Shown here one piece after another: positions 36,657-49,478 of a DNA stretch of 64,000 bases. Position 1 is the first letter of the stretch, and each line of letters starts with the position of its first letter. Position numbers and translations under genes: made by a program. Under the pieces are notes generated by a model. The model was given only the letters and a program-made list of their open reading frames with translations. It ran no database searches and was not told the DNA's origin. Location: contig JABCPU010000029.1 of NCBI GenBank assembly GCA_016800925.1, positions 124,001-188,000 on the forward strand, given 5' to 3'. Source of the stretch: Suillus spraguei (lineage: Eukaryota; Basidiomycota; Agaricomycetes; Boletales; Suillaceae).

Positions 36657-37959
36657 CTATAAATAACAGTCAAATTCAATGTGCTCCTGGGTGAGGTGTT
36701 CAGACACAATTTTATTAACTCTTGGATCAATGTCTCCAAGGATCTCGAGGGTCTCATCCTGTCCAGTCGATATCAGCCTGCACCATGGTAGTCAAAAATG
36801 AACAGGTACGCACCCATAAACGCTTCGAAAACTCTCCTCCTTCCGCGCTGAGAACATAATCGCTCACTTCGGTAACTTTGCAGCTAGAGAGATAGTGGCC
36901 GTGACGTTTTCTCTCATCTGGCTCGATGGCTGCATGGACAATTGCCCGACTGCCCATCTCAGTCGTGCGTGCCAATAAACCTTTGTAAACGCTCAAGGCA
37001 AACTTGAAGAGTGAACTTGAATCGGCTTCTCGCATAAGGCGGGAGTGGCAAAGACCGGGATTGACCGCTGAAACCGCGACCAAAGTTGGTGCGGGAAGTC
37101 GAGAAGATAGTTCGCGAATGAACATCACTTCGAGGACTGCGCATGACGGTGGTTAGCATAGTACATGCATGTACACTGTTACTCACGCTTGGATAGGAAG
37201 TAGCGCTTCGCCATTACGCTGCTGCGTGTCATTAGTGCTCCAGGAAAAGACAATAATGAAGCTTGCCTGGAGGTACAATATGCTTCATCGTTGATTTTTT
37301 CGATGATACTAGGCCACTCGTCTGCACCTTCCAGTCCGTTGATTAAATAATGACACTCGCTAGACACAATAACCAGTCTCGAGGCGTGTTCAGGAGTCCC
37401 TGCCTTGATGAGGTGAGGCAACATCAATAGGCTCAACAGAGCGGTCGACAAATAATTCACTTGAAATTTATGGAAATTCTTGAGATAAAACAATGGCCAT
37501 AGTAACAAAGCACTGACGTAGATTCATAGCCATCGGGGGTTTTTGAGTACTTGAACGTTGATATGCCGGCGTTGGCGATAAGAACATTGGCGGTGCGACC
37601 CTTCGCTTCAAAATTATCCACAAAAGAACACACTGACTTCAATGAGCATAGCTCAAGAGGCCAGGATTCGATACCAGTCACGCCACACCGAGTTTCCAGG
37701 TCTATGCGAGTCATAAAGTCACCTGGTAACCTTGAGAGGGTTGATGCATACCTGCTTTGGAGCGTTCGCACTTGACTTGGTCTCTGCTGGTGATCAACAG
37801 GCTCTTAGGATTCAGCTGTGCTAAATGCGCAGCAACCTCATTTCCGAGGCCGACATTAGCACCAACCACGACCAGCGACTGGTCACTGACATCCGCAGTG
37901 GAGATCTGGAGGTTTGTCCATTGCTCACGAAGAAACCCGAAAATGGAGAACTTGCCCAT
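36657..37959 (-). CDS. Short-chain dehydrogenase/reductase with ultrashort introns
   Basis: A retinol-dehydrogenase-like SDR, probably NAD(P)-dependent with unknown substrate. Six exons fit: 37959-37752, 37722-37514, 37478-37267, 37221-37187, 37136-36814, 36758-36657, giving 362 residues with every phase correct. The cofactor motif is VVVGANVGLGNEVA, followed by NAGIS. The catalytic serine region is RLVIVSSE and YxxxK is RYFLSK. NPGLCHSRLM near the C-terminus is typical. Two introns are only 29 nt (37723-37751) and 35 nt (37479-37513), and intron 3 has a GC donor (37266). If these short introns are not removed the gene is broken, yet the consistent phases argue that it is real. A decayed paralogue lies downstream at 39950-40870. 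Confidence 0.75.
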
Positions 37960-39949
37960 CTAGTATGCTGGGGGGAGAAGGGTGATGATTGGTGACAGTC
38001 AATTTCTCGTGTGTCCTCGGGTATTACTAGTACCTCGTACTATAATTAAGATTAATCATGGCTCAATTAATCCTGAACCTTAGAGCTGGAGGTAGTATTA
38101 CTATTGCATAGTAGGGTAGAGGCCGTCTATAATCTTCCTAATTAGGCAGGTGTGCGGTTCTTTCGTTCATACTCGACATGTTCACTTCACGCGATTTACA
38201 AACTAACTAAAAAGCAGCTTTTTGTGCGTTGGATTTAGTATAGCTCAGGTCGTGCTCACGAAACTATACCCAAAATGTACAGAGCCTTAGGGATGACTTC
38301 ACCTTGCTAGTACTTTCGTGGAGCCGATGTACTTCGGAACGGGAGCGAGAGACCGGAAGCCGGTGCCATTCAGGTTCTGACGTCACTGCCTCAAGCAGTG
38401 GGAGGCAGCCAGCAGGACATGAAAGTTCACGCGCACGTTCCGGGGCGGATCGATCGGATCACTCAGAACCAGCATGAAATGCAAACGTGTGGAGAATAAA
38501 GCTGGGGAAAAGGAAGTACAATACTTGAGCGAGCCTATTTGCAGAAACGCGGTGTCTATAATTGTGTGAAGAATAGCTAGTGACGGGTATCATTCTAAGG
38601 TATCAATGGGAAAGATGATTCATGACGTGGTCGTGAAAAAAAACTACATGGTAAGTCGCAGGAGGCTGGACAGATGAGAGGAAACAATTCTAGACTACAC
38701 TGGCAACCCTTGTCACTCAATGAGGACATTTCTAATCCAAGAGACTTGGTCAAAGGCAAGTCATAGGTACCCGCTTGCTCGACGAGCACGCAGTCCAAGT
38801 AAACGAAACCAACGTCCCAATGTCATGGGCTGTTCAGGAGACTGTCCGAAGACGGGCTGCAGAAAAGATGTGATAAATGACTGACAAAATATTGATATAA
38901 ATTCGCAAGCTGACATAGCTGATTAATGCGTCTGCAGGACTGTGGCGGGCACGATAGTGATCGTCTGTGAACACGGAATTTTCATGCTCTGAGGCGTCGT
39001 GACTGGAATAGTCAGAATGAGCAGAATTGAAGGAATTCAGGCGTGGTAGCCAAGACGGTTCTGTGATGCCACTGTAGTGCCTGACAGACCTGTCTGGAGG
39101 CTATTGCACATAAGTCATCGACGGGTATCAAGTGTGGCTATGGTGCTCACGAGCTGAGTCGCAGCAGTCAGGGCCAGAATATCAGGATCTTCACAGTCGG
39201 CCCAACTGAATTCCTGTCTCTGGAAATGTGGCATTTTGTGTACGGGTGAGTGTTAGCAGGGACTGGAATATAGAACTGAAGCAAGATGCAGAGCAGGATG
39301 TAAATCGCGGACTGAAGGTCAATTATCCCAGAGCCTCGAGCTTTCCTCGCGGCAGACCACGAGATAGCGGACAGCCGACATCCAGGAGCTGTGCCGATCG
39401 TTACAGATTGATAGAAGACGATCCACGCTGCCACTTCGGCTCCTGAACGCTTATTGGGGAATGTGGGTGTGTCCTGCTTTGCAAGAACACACAGCATTAA
39501 GCAATAAAAAATTTCTCACCTAAGATTGTCGATATAAACGAACGAAGTACAAAACCTGAGATCTGATACTTATCATCAATGAATAGCGCCCTTGATCAAT
39601 AATAGGCCGCCGTCAACGTGCTCGCAGGTACTTATTAACGATACGCCAGACCCTGGAATCGACCTTGCTTAAGACGTCAATTGTCTCCAACCAAATAGTA
39701 ATTAGTGAGGACAGTCAAATCAAATAGAATAATACCTACCAACAGGCGTCTAGAAACCTCTTTTCCTTCTGTTAATCGCTCTCCTCCTTGGGCTCAGGTA
39801 ACAGCCATGTCGCAGGATCTCACCCGGTTCAACGGCAGGGTAGAAGGCGTCCCACCCCCCGTCTACATGGTGCAAGTGAGCAAGGTCTTTATGGTTTGCG
39901 ACACCGAGGGATTTATTTCAGTAGAACGGGTTAAACGGGAATGATAAAA
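37960..39949. other. Gene-free stretch
   Basis: About 2 kb with the promoter of the dehydrogenase gene at its start. A plus-strand frame at 39806-39944 (MSQDLTRFNGRVEGVPPPV) is short and unsupported. No repeats of note. Confidence 0.35.
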
Positions 39950-40870
39950 CACAGGATTGACAGCTGAGGCTGCAAGCTGAGTTCGCGCACGAACATCACT
40001 TCTAGCACTTGAATCGGACAAAGGATCAGTTCCAATAGCAAATGAGACTGTGACTAGGCTCTCACGTTGTACCTATTACTCATTACCCTGCCCGTCGTCA
40101 GTCATGGAAAAAGGTATGATTTATCGGTCCCTACGAGAAGGTGCAGTAGTCTGGGCCATCAAGCTTCTACAGAACGCTCGGCCATCGGTCGGCTCCTGAA
40201 AGTTTGTCCGCGAAGTAATGAAGCTCGCTTGAAACAATGACGACTCTCTCGGCACCTCATTCTGAGTCGAGACTCCATGTCTCGACTCAGAGTGAGGTGC
40301 CGAGGTCTCGTTGAGATAAGGCAACGTGAGAATGCTCAACAATGCTGGCAACTTACCTAAAGCCTGCGCGAGAAATATCCAAGGAGCTACAGAATAGACT
40401 GAAAAATATCACCGTACGTCCTCTCCCAACCAGTCTTTATCGCGTTGTTTGTATCCCAGCATTAGCGACTAGGATGATTATCTAAAAGCCCTCCGCTTCA
40501 AAGTTCAAACTGGTTCACGAATCGGACTACCGATTCGAATGAGCGGAGCTCAAGGGTCGTGCATCGATTGCACTGTTGAACATATTTGCCTGTGTCAGGG
40601 TGTGACGTGGACCAGCTCTGCAAACACCACGCTCACCTGCTATTATTTACTGGCACTTTGTGACATCTCTGGCGGTAACGAGTAAGTGTTTGGGCCGAAG
40701 TTGGGCCAAGTGGACAGACGCCTCAAAGCCTAGGCTCGCGGCACTCACCACGACTACAGCAATTGACTCGCCACTGTCCAAAGAGGCTACTGGAAGTTCT
40801 TGACGTTATTTGATACGATTAACCTGCCCATGATGAGAGCCGCTCAGCGGGAGCGTTCAAGTTGAACTAG
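39950..40870 (-). pseudogene. Decayed tandem copy of the short-chain dehydrogenase
   Basis: Scattered blocks match the gene at 36657-37959 in the same order. GGATTGACAGCTGAGGCTGC and CGCACGAACATCACTTCTAG correspond to 37058-37135. GAGGCAACAT/AAGGCAACGT near 40320 corresponds to about 37415. CATTAGCGACTAGGATGATT (about 40463) corresponds to the NAGIS region. CACCACGACTACAGCAATTGACTCGCCACTG (split at 40746-40777) corresponds to the cofactor-binding region at 37860-37900. The reading frame is destroyed by many changes and by a palindrome at 40248-40304. This is an old tandem duplicate. Confidence 0.6.
40248..40304. repeat. 57-nt palindrome inside the dead dehydrogenase copy
   Basis: Arms of 25 nt (CTCGGCACCTCATTCTGAGT... 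and its reverse complement) differ at one position and flank a 7-nt loop. One arm corresponds to gene sequence; the other is an inverted copy of it. Confidence 0.9.
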
Positions 40871-41250
40871 GAATTTGAATATAAAACGCGGGGCTCATTG
40901 GGAATTATGCATAACATTCGGAGTTATGGATAACATCGCCAATGTGCCACATATTTTATATATGGGGTACTGGTGAAGGGCATTCAGCCTGATGCTCTTG
41001 CAGTGGAAATACATCAGCTACGGTTCAACAGTATGTTGATGAGCAGTTCCTTTGGCGTTGCACTATTTACAGAGCCAAATATAAACAAATTTTGCGGTTA
41101 AGATAAGATTAGATAATTTGATCTGACTCGAAATTTTGCAGCAGTGAGCAGATCTACTAGAGTACTTCGACAACATTTGTCCAAGCTTAGCTGACTGCGG
41201 TGAGATGGAAAGCTACAGTGAATTATTCGCCGGGCTGACATCATACAGGC

Positions 41251-44200
41251 ATGCTCGTTCTCTCAGGCTCGTCTGCACTCTCTTCGTCGAAACGTCAGGC
41301 ACTTCTCCAGCGCATCAAAACTATCAAACCGGACGTAATATCTGTTGATGCAGTCTACATCCACCTTATCAATTCCCCGAGTCAATCGCTGCAGGATGAT
41401 CTAGCTAACAAAGCATCGACACAAAGACAAGCTATTAATCTGTTGCTGGACTACGGCGATGACATCAAACTTCCATCGACATCTGAAGCGCTTCACTCCG
41501 GACACAATGTCTTTTACGTTCTACCAAGAGCCGGTTCTATATCACCATGGTCCAGCAAAGCGACTGACATCGCTGGTATATGCAACTTATCACAGCACAT
41601 CGATCGTCTCGAACGCGGGGTCGCGTTCGTTTTCCAGTTAGCAAACAATGAAGATTTAGGGAAGGAAGATTTGACTGCGCTGTCCCATCTGCTTCACGAT
41701 CGTATGACGCAGAGCGTTCATATGTCTCTGCCTCACGAGAGCGTGGTCTTTCAACATCACGCCCCAAGCCCCCTTCGGATTGTGGAGTTGAGAGGTGAAG
41801 GAGAGGAAGCTGGTGCTGGTACTGCACGTGAGAAGCTCTCGACCGCGAACAAAGCATTGGGACTCGCACTTGCAACATCCGAAATTGATTACTTGGTGGA
41901 AGCATTTGTGTCTGGATCATCACCAATCAACCGTAATCCCACCGACGCGGAGTTGTTCATGTTTGCTCAAGTAAACTCGGAACATTGCAGGCACAAAATA
42001 TTTAACGCATCGTGGACAATAGATGAGACGCTTCTCGACTGGTCACTTTTCCAGATGATCAGGAATACTGAAAAAATCAGTCCGCTGGGAACAATCTCTG
42101 CATATTCTGATAACGCAGCTGTCCTTGAGGGCGCACGAGTTCCTCGGTTCGGCTTACAGAGTTCTTCCACCGAGCATATTTACCAAGCTTCTGTTGAGCA
42201 CATGCCAATCCTCATCAAAGTCGAGACACACAACCACCCCACTGCGGTCTCTCCCTATCCAGGAGCAGCTACAGGCTCAGGAGGGGAAATTCGAGATGAA
42301 GGAGCAGTAGGCCGAGGATCGAAACCCAAGGCCGGACTAGCTGGTTTCACTGTCTCCAACCTTCTCATACCGGGCTATAAGCAACCTTGGGAGACGGATT
42401 TTGGCCGTCCCTCACACATTGCGTCGGCCCTCGACATCATGATTGAAGGTCCTTTAGGTGCAAGTGCCTTCAACAACGAGTTCGGCCGTCCAGCACTTGC
42501 AGGCTACTTCCGTACATTCTCTGAATCTGTCCCTGCCTCAGAGGACGGATTAAAACAGGAGATCAGGGGCTATCACAAGCCAATCATGATCGCCGGTGGA
42601 TACGGGAATGTCCGTCCACAGTTCGCAGTGAAAACGCGGATTTCCCCGGGGGCGAAGATTATCGTGCTGGGTGGCCCAGGTATGCTCATCGGTTTGGGTG
42701 GCGGCGCAGCATCTAGTCAGGTGTCTGGCGCTAGTTCTGCGGAATTGGATTTTGCATCTGTCCAGAGAGAGAATGCAGAGATGCAGAGGAGATGCCAGCA
42801 AGTTATCGATGCTTGCGTTGGCTTGGGTGCGGGTAGTCCTATCCAGAGCATCCATGACGTGGGCGCCGGTGGGCTGTCTAATGCACTTCCAGAACTGGTC
42901 CACGACTCAGGACTTGGTGCAAAGTTTGAGATCAGGGACGTACTTGTTGCGGACAGCTCTATGTCACCGATGGAGATATGGTGTAACGAAAGTCAGGAAC
43001 GCTATGTCCTCGCTGTGTCGGCAGAAAAGGCCAGCGAGTTCGAGAGAATAGCCAAAAGGGAACGGTGTCCATTCTCCATTGTCGGCGTCGCAACAGAGGA
43101 AGAAGAACTCATCGTCACCGACCGCCTCCTTTTGCAAGATGTCATTCACCTCAAAATGTCTACGCTTTTTGGGAAGCCCCCTCGCATGTTGCGCAAGGAT
43201 ACCACGCGAAAGATTGGTTTCGTGAATTTTGATACTTCCCTTTCTAAATATCTTCCGAACTCGTCCACCTTGTCCGACCGCTTGTCTCTCGCAGTGGACC
43301 GCATTCTTCGTCTTCCATCAGTAGGCTCGAAGTCTTTCCTCATCACTATTGGAGACAGAACCATCACGGGCTTGGTGACTCGCGACCAAATGGTTGGACC
43401 ATGGCAGGTCCCGGTCGCTGACGTTGCCGTTACTCGGTCATCATATGGCTTTGATGTCCTGAGCGGCGAAGCCATGGCAATGGGTGAACGAACACCTGTA
43501 GCTCTGCTAAATCCATCTGCATCCGCTCGGATGGCTATCGCCGAGGCGCTCACCAACCTGGCTGCAGCTTCCATCTCCAGCCTTTCCCGTGTCAAACTCA
43601 GTGCAAACTGGATGTGCGCCGCTTCTAAGGAAGGCGAGGGTGCAGGGTTGTATGCCGCCGTGGCCGCTGTTGGTATGGAACTCTGTCCTGCGCTGGGCAT
43701 TGGCATCCCTGTCGGCAAGGATTCAATGTCGATGTCGATGAAGTGGAAGCAAGGAGAGGAGCAGCGTGAAGTCAGTGCGCCGTTGTCTCTCATTGTCACG
43801 GCATTCGCGCCAGTGAACAATGTCGATCAAACATGGACGCCTCAGCTGCGTACAGATCTTAAAGAAACGACCGTGCTTGTCTTCTTTGATCTTGCTCATG
43901 GGAAGACGCGCATGGGCGGATCGGCGCTTGCGCAGGTTTTCAAGGAGATTGGGTCAGAAGCGCCAGATGTCGAGAATCCTCTTACAGTCCGAACGTTCTT
44001 CGATGGGTGCCAGAAGATTAAGGAGTGTGAGCCTGATTTAGTCCTTGCATATCACGATCGTTCGGATGGAGGGCTCTTCACAACTTTGGTGGAGATGTGC
44101 TTCGCTGGTCGGGTAGGGGCTGTAATTTCCCTTGACACTCTCCATAGTGCTTCCAACCCTGTGTCGACCCTGTTCAACGAGGAATTAGGAGCTGTTGTTC

Positions 44201-45327
44201 AAGTACGCGAGTCTCACTTGGGTAAGCTCATGAGCGAGTTTGTCGACGTCGGCTTCCCTTCCACATCCATCCACGTCATTGGACGCGTCAACGTTGACCC
44301 TTCCGACCAATTATTCGCCATTAATCATGAATCCAAGATACTATTTTCGAGCACACGTCATGAACTTCAACAAGCCTGGGCCGACACTTCGTACCGTATG
44401 CAATCTCTGCGCGACAACCCTATCGGAGCACAGCAGGAATTTGACCTCGTCAAGAATAACACTCACAGGGGTTTATTTTATGACCTCACATTTGAGTACA
44501 CACCATCCCCCTCACGAAGTCTCTTATCGCGGCCGAAGATTGCCATTTTGCGTGAGCAAGGTGTCAACGGACATGTGGAAATGGCTTGGGCGTTTACGGC
44601 GGCAGGTTTCGATGCCGTAGATGTTCACATGTCTGACATTCTCTCTGGAGAACAGTCACTTTCGCGCTTCCGCGGGCTAGCAGCTTGCGGTGGCTTTTCC
44701 TATGGAGATGTACTTGGCGCTGGGAAAGGCTGGGCTCACTCAGTACTTTTGAACGACATAGCGAGAAAGGAGTTTACCCAATTCTTCGCAGATAAAAATA
44801 CGTTCACTCTTGGCGTCTGCAATGGTTGCCAATGGCTCAGTCATTTGAGAGAGATCATTCCTGGCGCAGACCACTGGCCCGACTTCAAGCCGAACGCCTC
44901 TGAACGCTTCGAAGGCCGTGTATCCATGGTCGAGGTCACTTCTAATGAAGTGACAAAGGCCTCCGTATTCTTGCGAGACATGGTTGGGTCAAAGCTTCCT
45001 GTTGCTGTTGCTCACGGAGAGGGAAGGGTGTCATTTTCGGACGATGCCCAGAGAGAAGCCCTGCAAGAGGCAGGCCTCGTCGCATTACAATACATCAATT
45101 CTGCGGGTGAGCCTACGGAGGTTTATCCACTGAACCCAAATGGCAGCCCCGATGGGATTACTGGCGTGCAGACCATCGACGGCAGAATCATGGGTCTTAT
45201 GCCGCATCCAGAACGCGTCGTGACACTGGAGAGTTGCAGCTGGTATCCGCCTGCGTTTTGGGACTCCTGGGAGGGCTCGAGTCCGTGGTTCAGGCTTTTT
45301 CAGAGTGCTCGCGCCTGGGTGAATTAG
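41251..45327 (+). CDS. ADE6: Phosphoribosylformylglycinamidine synthase (FGAM synthase)
   Basis: Catalyses the fourth step of de novo purine synthesis, converting FGAR, ATP and glutamine to FGAM. An intron-free frame of 1358 residues matches the length of eukaryotic single-chain enzymes. The N-terminal domain begins [11 protein letters not shown]. The linker signature [14 protein letters not shown] is near 240. The two PurM-like AIRS halves contain [20 protein letters not shown] and [14 protein letters not shown], then [10 protein letters not shown]. The C-terminal glutaminase domain (about 1095 on) has its nucleophile in LGVCNGCQ (cysteine about 1190) and the His/Glu pair in MPHPERV (about 1319 and 1321). 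The start is supported by homology to the usual MLVL N-terminus. It lies alone between the dead dehydrogenase copy and SNX3. Confidence 0.97.
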   Translation: MLVLSGSSALSSSKRQALLQRIKTIKPDVISVDAVYIHLINSPSQSLQDDLANKASTQRQAINLLLDYGDDIKLPSTSEALHSGHNVFYVLPRAGSISPWSSKATDIAGICNLSQHIDRLERGVAFVFQLANNEDLGKEDLTALSHLLHDRMTQSVHMSLPHESVVFQHHAPSPLRIVELRGEGEEAGAGTAREKLSTANKALGLALATSEIDYLVEAFVSGSSPINRNPTDAELFMFAQVNSEHCRHKIFNASWTIDETLLDWSLFQMIRNTEKISPLGTISAYSDNAAVLEGARVPRFGLQSSSTEHIYQASVEHMPILIKVETHNHPTAVSPYPGAATGSGGEIRDEGAVGRGSKPKAGLAGFTVSNLLIPGYKQPWETDFGRPSHIASALDIMIEGPLGASAFNNEFGRPALAGYFRTFSESVPASEDGLKQEIRGYHKPIMIAGGYGNVRPQFAVKTRISPGAKIIVLGGPGMLIGLGGGAASSQVSGASSAELDFASVQRENAEMQRRCQQVIDACVGLGAGSPIQSIHDVGAGGLSNALPELVHDSGLGAKFEIRDVLVADSSMSPMEIWCNESQERYVLAVSAEKASEFERIAKRERCPFSIVGVATEEEELIVTDRLLLQDVIHLKMSTLFGKPPRMLRKDTTRKIGFVNFDTSLSKYLPNSSTLSDRLSLAVDRILRLPSVGSKSFLITIGDRTITGLVTRDQMVGPWQVPVADVAVTRSSYGFDVLSGEAMAMGERTPVALLNPSASARMAIAEALTNLAAASISSLSRVKLSANWMCAASKEGEGAGLYAAVAAVGMELCPALGIGIPVGKDSMSMSMKWKQGEEQREVSAPLSLIVTAFAPVNNVDQTWTPQLRTDLKETTVLVFFDLAHGKTRMGGSALAQVFKEIGSEAPDVENPLTVRTFFDGCQKIKECEPDLVLAYHDRSDGGLFTTLVEMCFAGRVGAVISLDTLHSASNPVSTLFNEELGAVVQVRESHLGKLMSEFVDVGFPSTSIHVIGRVNVDPSDQLFAINHESKILFSSTRHELQQAWADTSYRMQSLRDNPIGAQQEFDLVKNNTHRGLFYDLTFEYTPSPSRSLLSRPKIAILREQGVNGHVEMAWAFTAAGFDAVDVHMSDILSGEQSLSRFRGLAACGGFSYGDVLGAGKGWAHSVLLNDIARKEFTQFFADKNTFTLGVCNGCQWLSHLREIIPGADHWPDFKPNASERFEGRVSMVEVTSNEVTKASVFLRDMVGSKLPVAVAHGEGRVSFSDDAQREALQEAGLVALQYINSAGEPTEVYPLNPNGSPDGITGVQTIDGRIMGLMPHPERVVTLESCSWYPPAFWDSWEGSSPWFRLFQSARAWVN

Positions 45328-45647
45328 GGGGTGAGCATGTTCTCATGATGTGGTTAGCGTCAGATGTTTATACTTTGTTGTGCAGAGCACGGAAGTGCGC
45401 ATACTCAAGATTGAATCACCAAGAGAAGTAATCATATCATGATGAGAAAATATTGCTATCACTGGCGGTCGTATACAAATATCATATCAATGAGACTTTA
45501 AGCTTTAGTAAGAGGCGCGGCACGGTCAAGACAACGACGTGTGACTCAGATGCGCATGTGACTAGTTGTGACGACTACGTGACAATGAGCTAGTTGCTGT
45601 GTTCAGTGTTCACAATGATTGAGACTTGCACCAACGTTAACGACGAC

Positions 45648-46359
45648 ATGACAACTGTGTCGCCATTCGCTCGCAGCAGCGCGTTCGACGAACCCCGCCT
45701 TGGCGGGCGCGAGCAGACCGTAAGCCCATCTTGCTTTTATCATCCCATTTCTGCTGCATAAACACAAGCAAGCGCTTCCCAGATCGAAGAAATGTACAGT
45801 GTCCCTGAGAGTTTCTTAGAAATTGAAGTTCGCAATCCTCAGACACATGGTAAGTGATACGAAAATTGCGTGGTGGGATCCTATCTTCTTATCATTGAAT
45901 AATAGGCTTTGGCAGAAAGATGTATACCGACTACGAGATTGTGTGCAAGGTGATATATACTGCTACTGCGGCTTTCTAATCAGCCGAGTGCTGATCTTGT
46001 GCTGTCCTTATGTTTTGTAGACAAACATTCCTGCATTTAAGCTGCGCCATTCTCTCGTCCGGCGCCGTTATTCCGACTTTGAGGCGTTCCGTGATATTCT
46101 AGAGCGCGAATCCACCCGCGTCAACATCCCTCCACTCCCTGGCAAAGTTTTCACCAACAGATTTTCCGACGAAGTCATCGAGAGTCGAAGGGAGGGACTG
46201 GAACGATTCTTAAGCATCGTTGCTGGTCACCCACTCCTGCAGGTAAGCGACTAGATAAGGAACACCATGCAAATAATCTGACCGCCTTTTCAGACCGGTA
46301 GTAAGGTTCTCTGCGCATTTATGCAGGACCCGGCCTGGGAGAAGTCTCAGTGGGTGTAA
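45648..46359 (+). CDS. SNX3: Sorting nexin 3 (PX domain protein, Snx3/Grd19)
   Basis: A single PX-domain protein that binds phosphatidylinositol 3-phosphate on early endosomes and helps retromer return cargo to the Golgi. Five exons (45648-45719, 45783-45849, 45906-45949, 46021-46242, 46294-46359) give 156 residues, the normal size. The family phrase [20 protein letters not shown] precedes the PX fold. The lipid-binding [10 protein letters not shown] lies near residues 75-84, the loop IPPLPGKVF follows, and a second basic motif is [10 protein letters not shown]. The first exon was inferred from an in-frame ATG with a perfect GTAAG donor. It supplies [13 protein letters not shown] and joins at IEEMYSVPE, as in other fungal Snx3. 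It converges on TRS65 with a 166-bp gap. Confidence 0.92.
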
Positions 46360-46525
46360 CCCACCTACGTCATACTTGTAATGATCAGCTCAGAAGACAA
46401 CCTTGACATGCGTTCTGTACCCCTTCTGTCACACTCTTCTTGTATATTTTACGCTGTTTGTTTATGTCTTGCCTCGTTATAGATTCAATCTTTATCTGCC
46501 GATCACTCAGCATAGACTGGAAGGA

Positions 46526-49478
46526 CTACGTTTGATGATCCTCGTGAACAACAATATCTAACACCGATCTACCGCAAGTGTTCAGCCTGCTAACCAGGAC
46601 TTCAGAAGACGAATCAAAGTTCACTTACCGCAGATCCATGGAAAACCCAGTCTCAATATCCGTGAGGCTAATGATCTCAACCGAATGCACACCAGGAGTC
46701 ATTGCAAGGAAGTCCATTCTGACTGACTGGCATGTAGATGGACGCAGCGGCCTGTAATTTCAAGAAACATAATTAAACAACAGCACAACAAATCATCCAG
46801 AAACGCTACATACCCAACTCGCACGCGGTTCTGCAACGGGAGTATGCCAGGAGGTGTCATCACACTCTTCAATTCCTCGATAGTCGTCTTGCCACCTCGC
46901 GAAGCTCTCTCCTGCTCGATCTTCCGTCTACGTCTACGATCTGGATCCGGGCAGCTAATTTCGAACCTTCTAGTCCATGAACTCTGATTGAACACGAAGA
47001 TGTCAAGTGTGAACTGATCACACGGATATAATTTCCTAGATGCGGCGGAACCTGAAGGAGGTGGGAGCAAGCCAACGGAGACGATGATGGGCTCTCCACC
47101 AGTAACTGGGGTATCTCGAGCGAGATCGAACCTGCCGACGGTTGGTCCAGGAGTTCGGGGCACAGCTGCCGTCATCCCGAGACCACGCTCCCTGCGAATT
47201 TCGATACTGGGCCCAGAGGCTCCTTGATGGTCACTCAGTGGCGTTTGAAAGTGAGACGTGGCTGGAGCAGTAGCTGAAGGGAATGCAGGGTACGCAGGAG
47301 TTGGCGGTGTCACGAACGTTTGAGACTCTGGTGGGCCGTTGGATGTACTGACACCTAATAGGGGCGTGGTCGAAGGTGGAATGCCGAATGTAGTAGACGG
47401 TGACTTTAGGAAACTTTGTACAGAAACAGAAGGAGGAGTATATTGTTTGCTGATGGGTGAGGCGGAAGATTGGTCGCGATATGACATCGGGCGGAAGTTA
47501 GCATTCGGGTTGACCGCACGTATAGCTGTGATATTGTTAGGGAGGGTATGTCGCTTGTTCCCAGTAACAGATTGCACTTTCGGAATGGCAGATGCCAGTG
47601 CCGCTTGCCCCGGGAAAGGAGACGCAGGCTCTGGTAACACGCTACGAGCACCACCAGAAGGGTCTGAGAAGTCAAGGGGTTCTTCCGGTGGTTTCGAAGA
47701 AAGATCCAAGACACAGTTCCACCGAGAGGAGAATGTATGTGTTGGGTAGGTCAGGGAAGGACCACCACCATCCTCAGATTCATGTTCACCACCTGCCTCC
47801 GACACATAAGGCTTGCCATAGATATTGATCGCCACCGCCCGCTGCAGATCTGAGTTTACAAATACGGCACCAGACCGACGACCGACCAGCGAGAAGTCTG
47901 AGTCTGCAGAAGGCTTGAGGAATGAAACAGCGTATAACAAATTGTACTGTTCCATGGACCCGATTAGAAGTGGGAAGGTGTGCGTCTCCACTTCAGCTTC
48001 AAAAGCACCCTCTCCCCAACCAATCAGTTTGGCGGATGCACCTTCGCCACCGATTTTCACATCTACCCTTTCCACTGAAAAACCAATACCTGAGCCTGAT
48101 TCTCCAGAGTTCTCGAGTTCAACACAAAGAACGACAGTACGTTCGTTGTTCCCCGCCTCCCGTTCCTGCGCATCGCTATCATCGTCATTAAAGCCAGTCC
48201 CTGGATTCACCTCCGGAAACAGGATGTGGGGAACAAAAACGGTTCGCATCCGCACCCGAAATCCAGAGACTGTTTGGAGAATTTTGCGAAATGATTTCCG
48301 TAAAGTGGCATTAGGTGGACGCTTAGGGCTTGACGCAAGTGGTTGGGCAGATGAAGGTTGCACAGGTGGAAGACAGAATAGCTCTCGACGCGTAACATTC
48401 CCTAGGCGAGTGGATGGCAGCCAGAGTGGTTCTGAGCCGAGCGCAATATTGGATCCTAAAAGACCGCAACGTAAGTGATCCCGCAACATTGGTATGGCAT
48501 GAAAAACTACCAGCTGAAAGACCTTCTAGTAAATTGACTTCCTCAAGCCCAGTCTGATCATCCTTCCCGACATCATTTATCTCCTGATTCTGTTGCTTCG
48601 AGAATGAGCTTATGCCAGAAGCAGAAAGCTTGGCGAGAATGCCACTTTCCGACAGGAATACAACAAATGGATGGTTTGCTTGTGACAGTGAAACTGCCTT
48701 CTCTCGTAATGTGGTTGACACGGTCAAGGACAATAGAGGGTCCGAAAACGAGAGACGAAGAAACGCTAGAAGAATGTTTAGGAAAAGTGGTAGACACATT
48801 ACTTGCACGCAACTCACACACGGTCAAAGAAAATTCATATACAGCCAACCAAGCCTTCTTTGCCTCTGAATACAAAAGAGAAAACTTCTCTTTGGACAAA
48901 CTCGCGGGTCTGTGACCCCATATACTGGCAAGAAGAAGGGTTCCTTCCGATTGCGCGTACTTGCGGTCCTTCTCCGTAGAAGACGGTGTAGGATTTGGTG
49001 TATGGGGAGGGAATAAGGAAGGATGAAGTGATGCAGGTCTGGGTTTAGCTACAGATGAAGTGCGTGGTGGAGCAAGGACTTTAGCAGTCTGGGGAGTCTG
49101 AGGAGTTTCAGGGAGAGTTGTAGGCGTTTGCGAGATATAAGTGGCTTCAAGCGAAACCTGCACATGGGCAAGAAAATCGAGAACGAATGTAGGTGGATCC
49201 TTGGGATGAACGTGCGCAGATGGACAGGGTATCTGTGCAATCAAGAAAAGGTGTAGCTGCTCATCTGAATCGACCATCTGATGAGCATCAAGACTGGCGT
49301 GTTCGATGAAATCTTGTACCTTACCGAAGAATGCTTGTCTTCTTTCGATACCAGATGATTTGAGCGCGACTAACCAGTCATCGGCAGCTCCTGGTTCAGG
49401 AAATTTTATAGAGGTATCTGGGGCTATAACTTCCAGAGTACATGACTCAAAAAGGTCCTCGAAGCTGGGAACGGACAT
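46526..49478 (-). CDS. TRS65: TRAPPII complex subunit Trs65
   Basis: Trs65 is a TRAPPII-specific subunit; the complex activates Ypt31/Rab11-type GTPases at the late Golgi. Five exons (49478-48818, 48765-48511, 48455-46814, 46751-46629, 46568-46526) give 907 residues. The recognisable part is the C-terminal beta-rich domain: CDQFTLDIFVFNQSSWTRRF, then VGPLRPSTCQSVRMDFLA and MTPGVHSVEIISLTD, closing with LRSVLDIVVHEDHQT. The middle (about 430-650) is serine/proline-rich and disordered. The assignment rests on that C-terminal pattern plus overall size. The penultimate exon would end in a stop if read through; the GTAAGT donor there and a clean acceptor give the longer conserved end. It shares a 239-bp divergent promoter with ELP6. 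Confidence 0.8.

Noticed and set aside
43146..43820. 224-codon minus-strand frame inside ADE6
   Set aside because: Antisense of the highly conserved AIRS domain; codon composition follows the plus strand.
47825..48478. 217-codon plus-strand frame opposite TRS65
   Set aside because: Shadow of the serine/proline-rich middle of Trs65.
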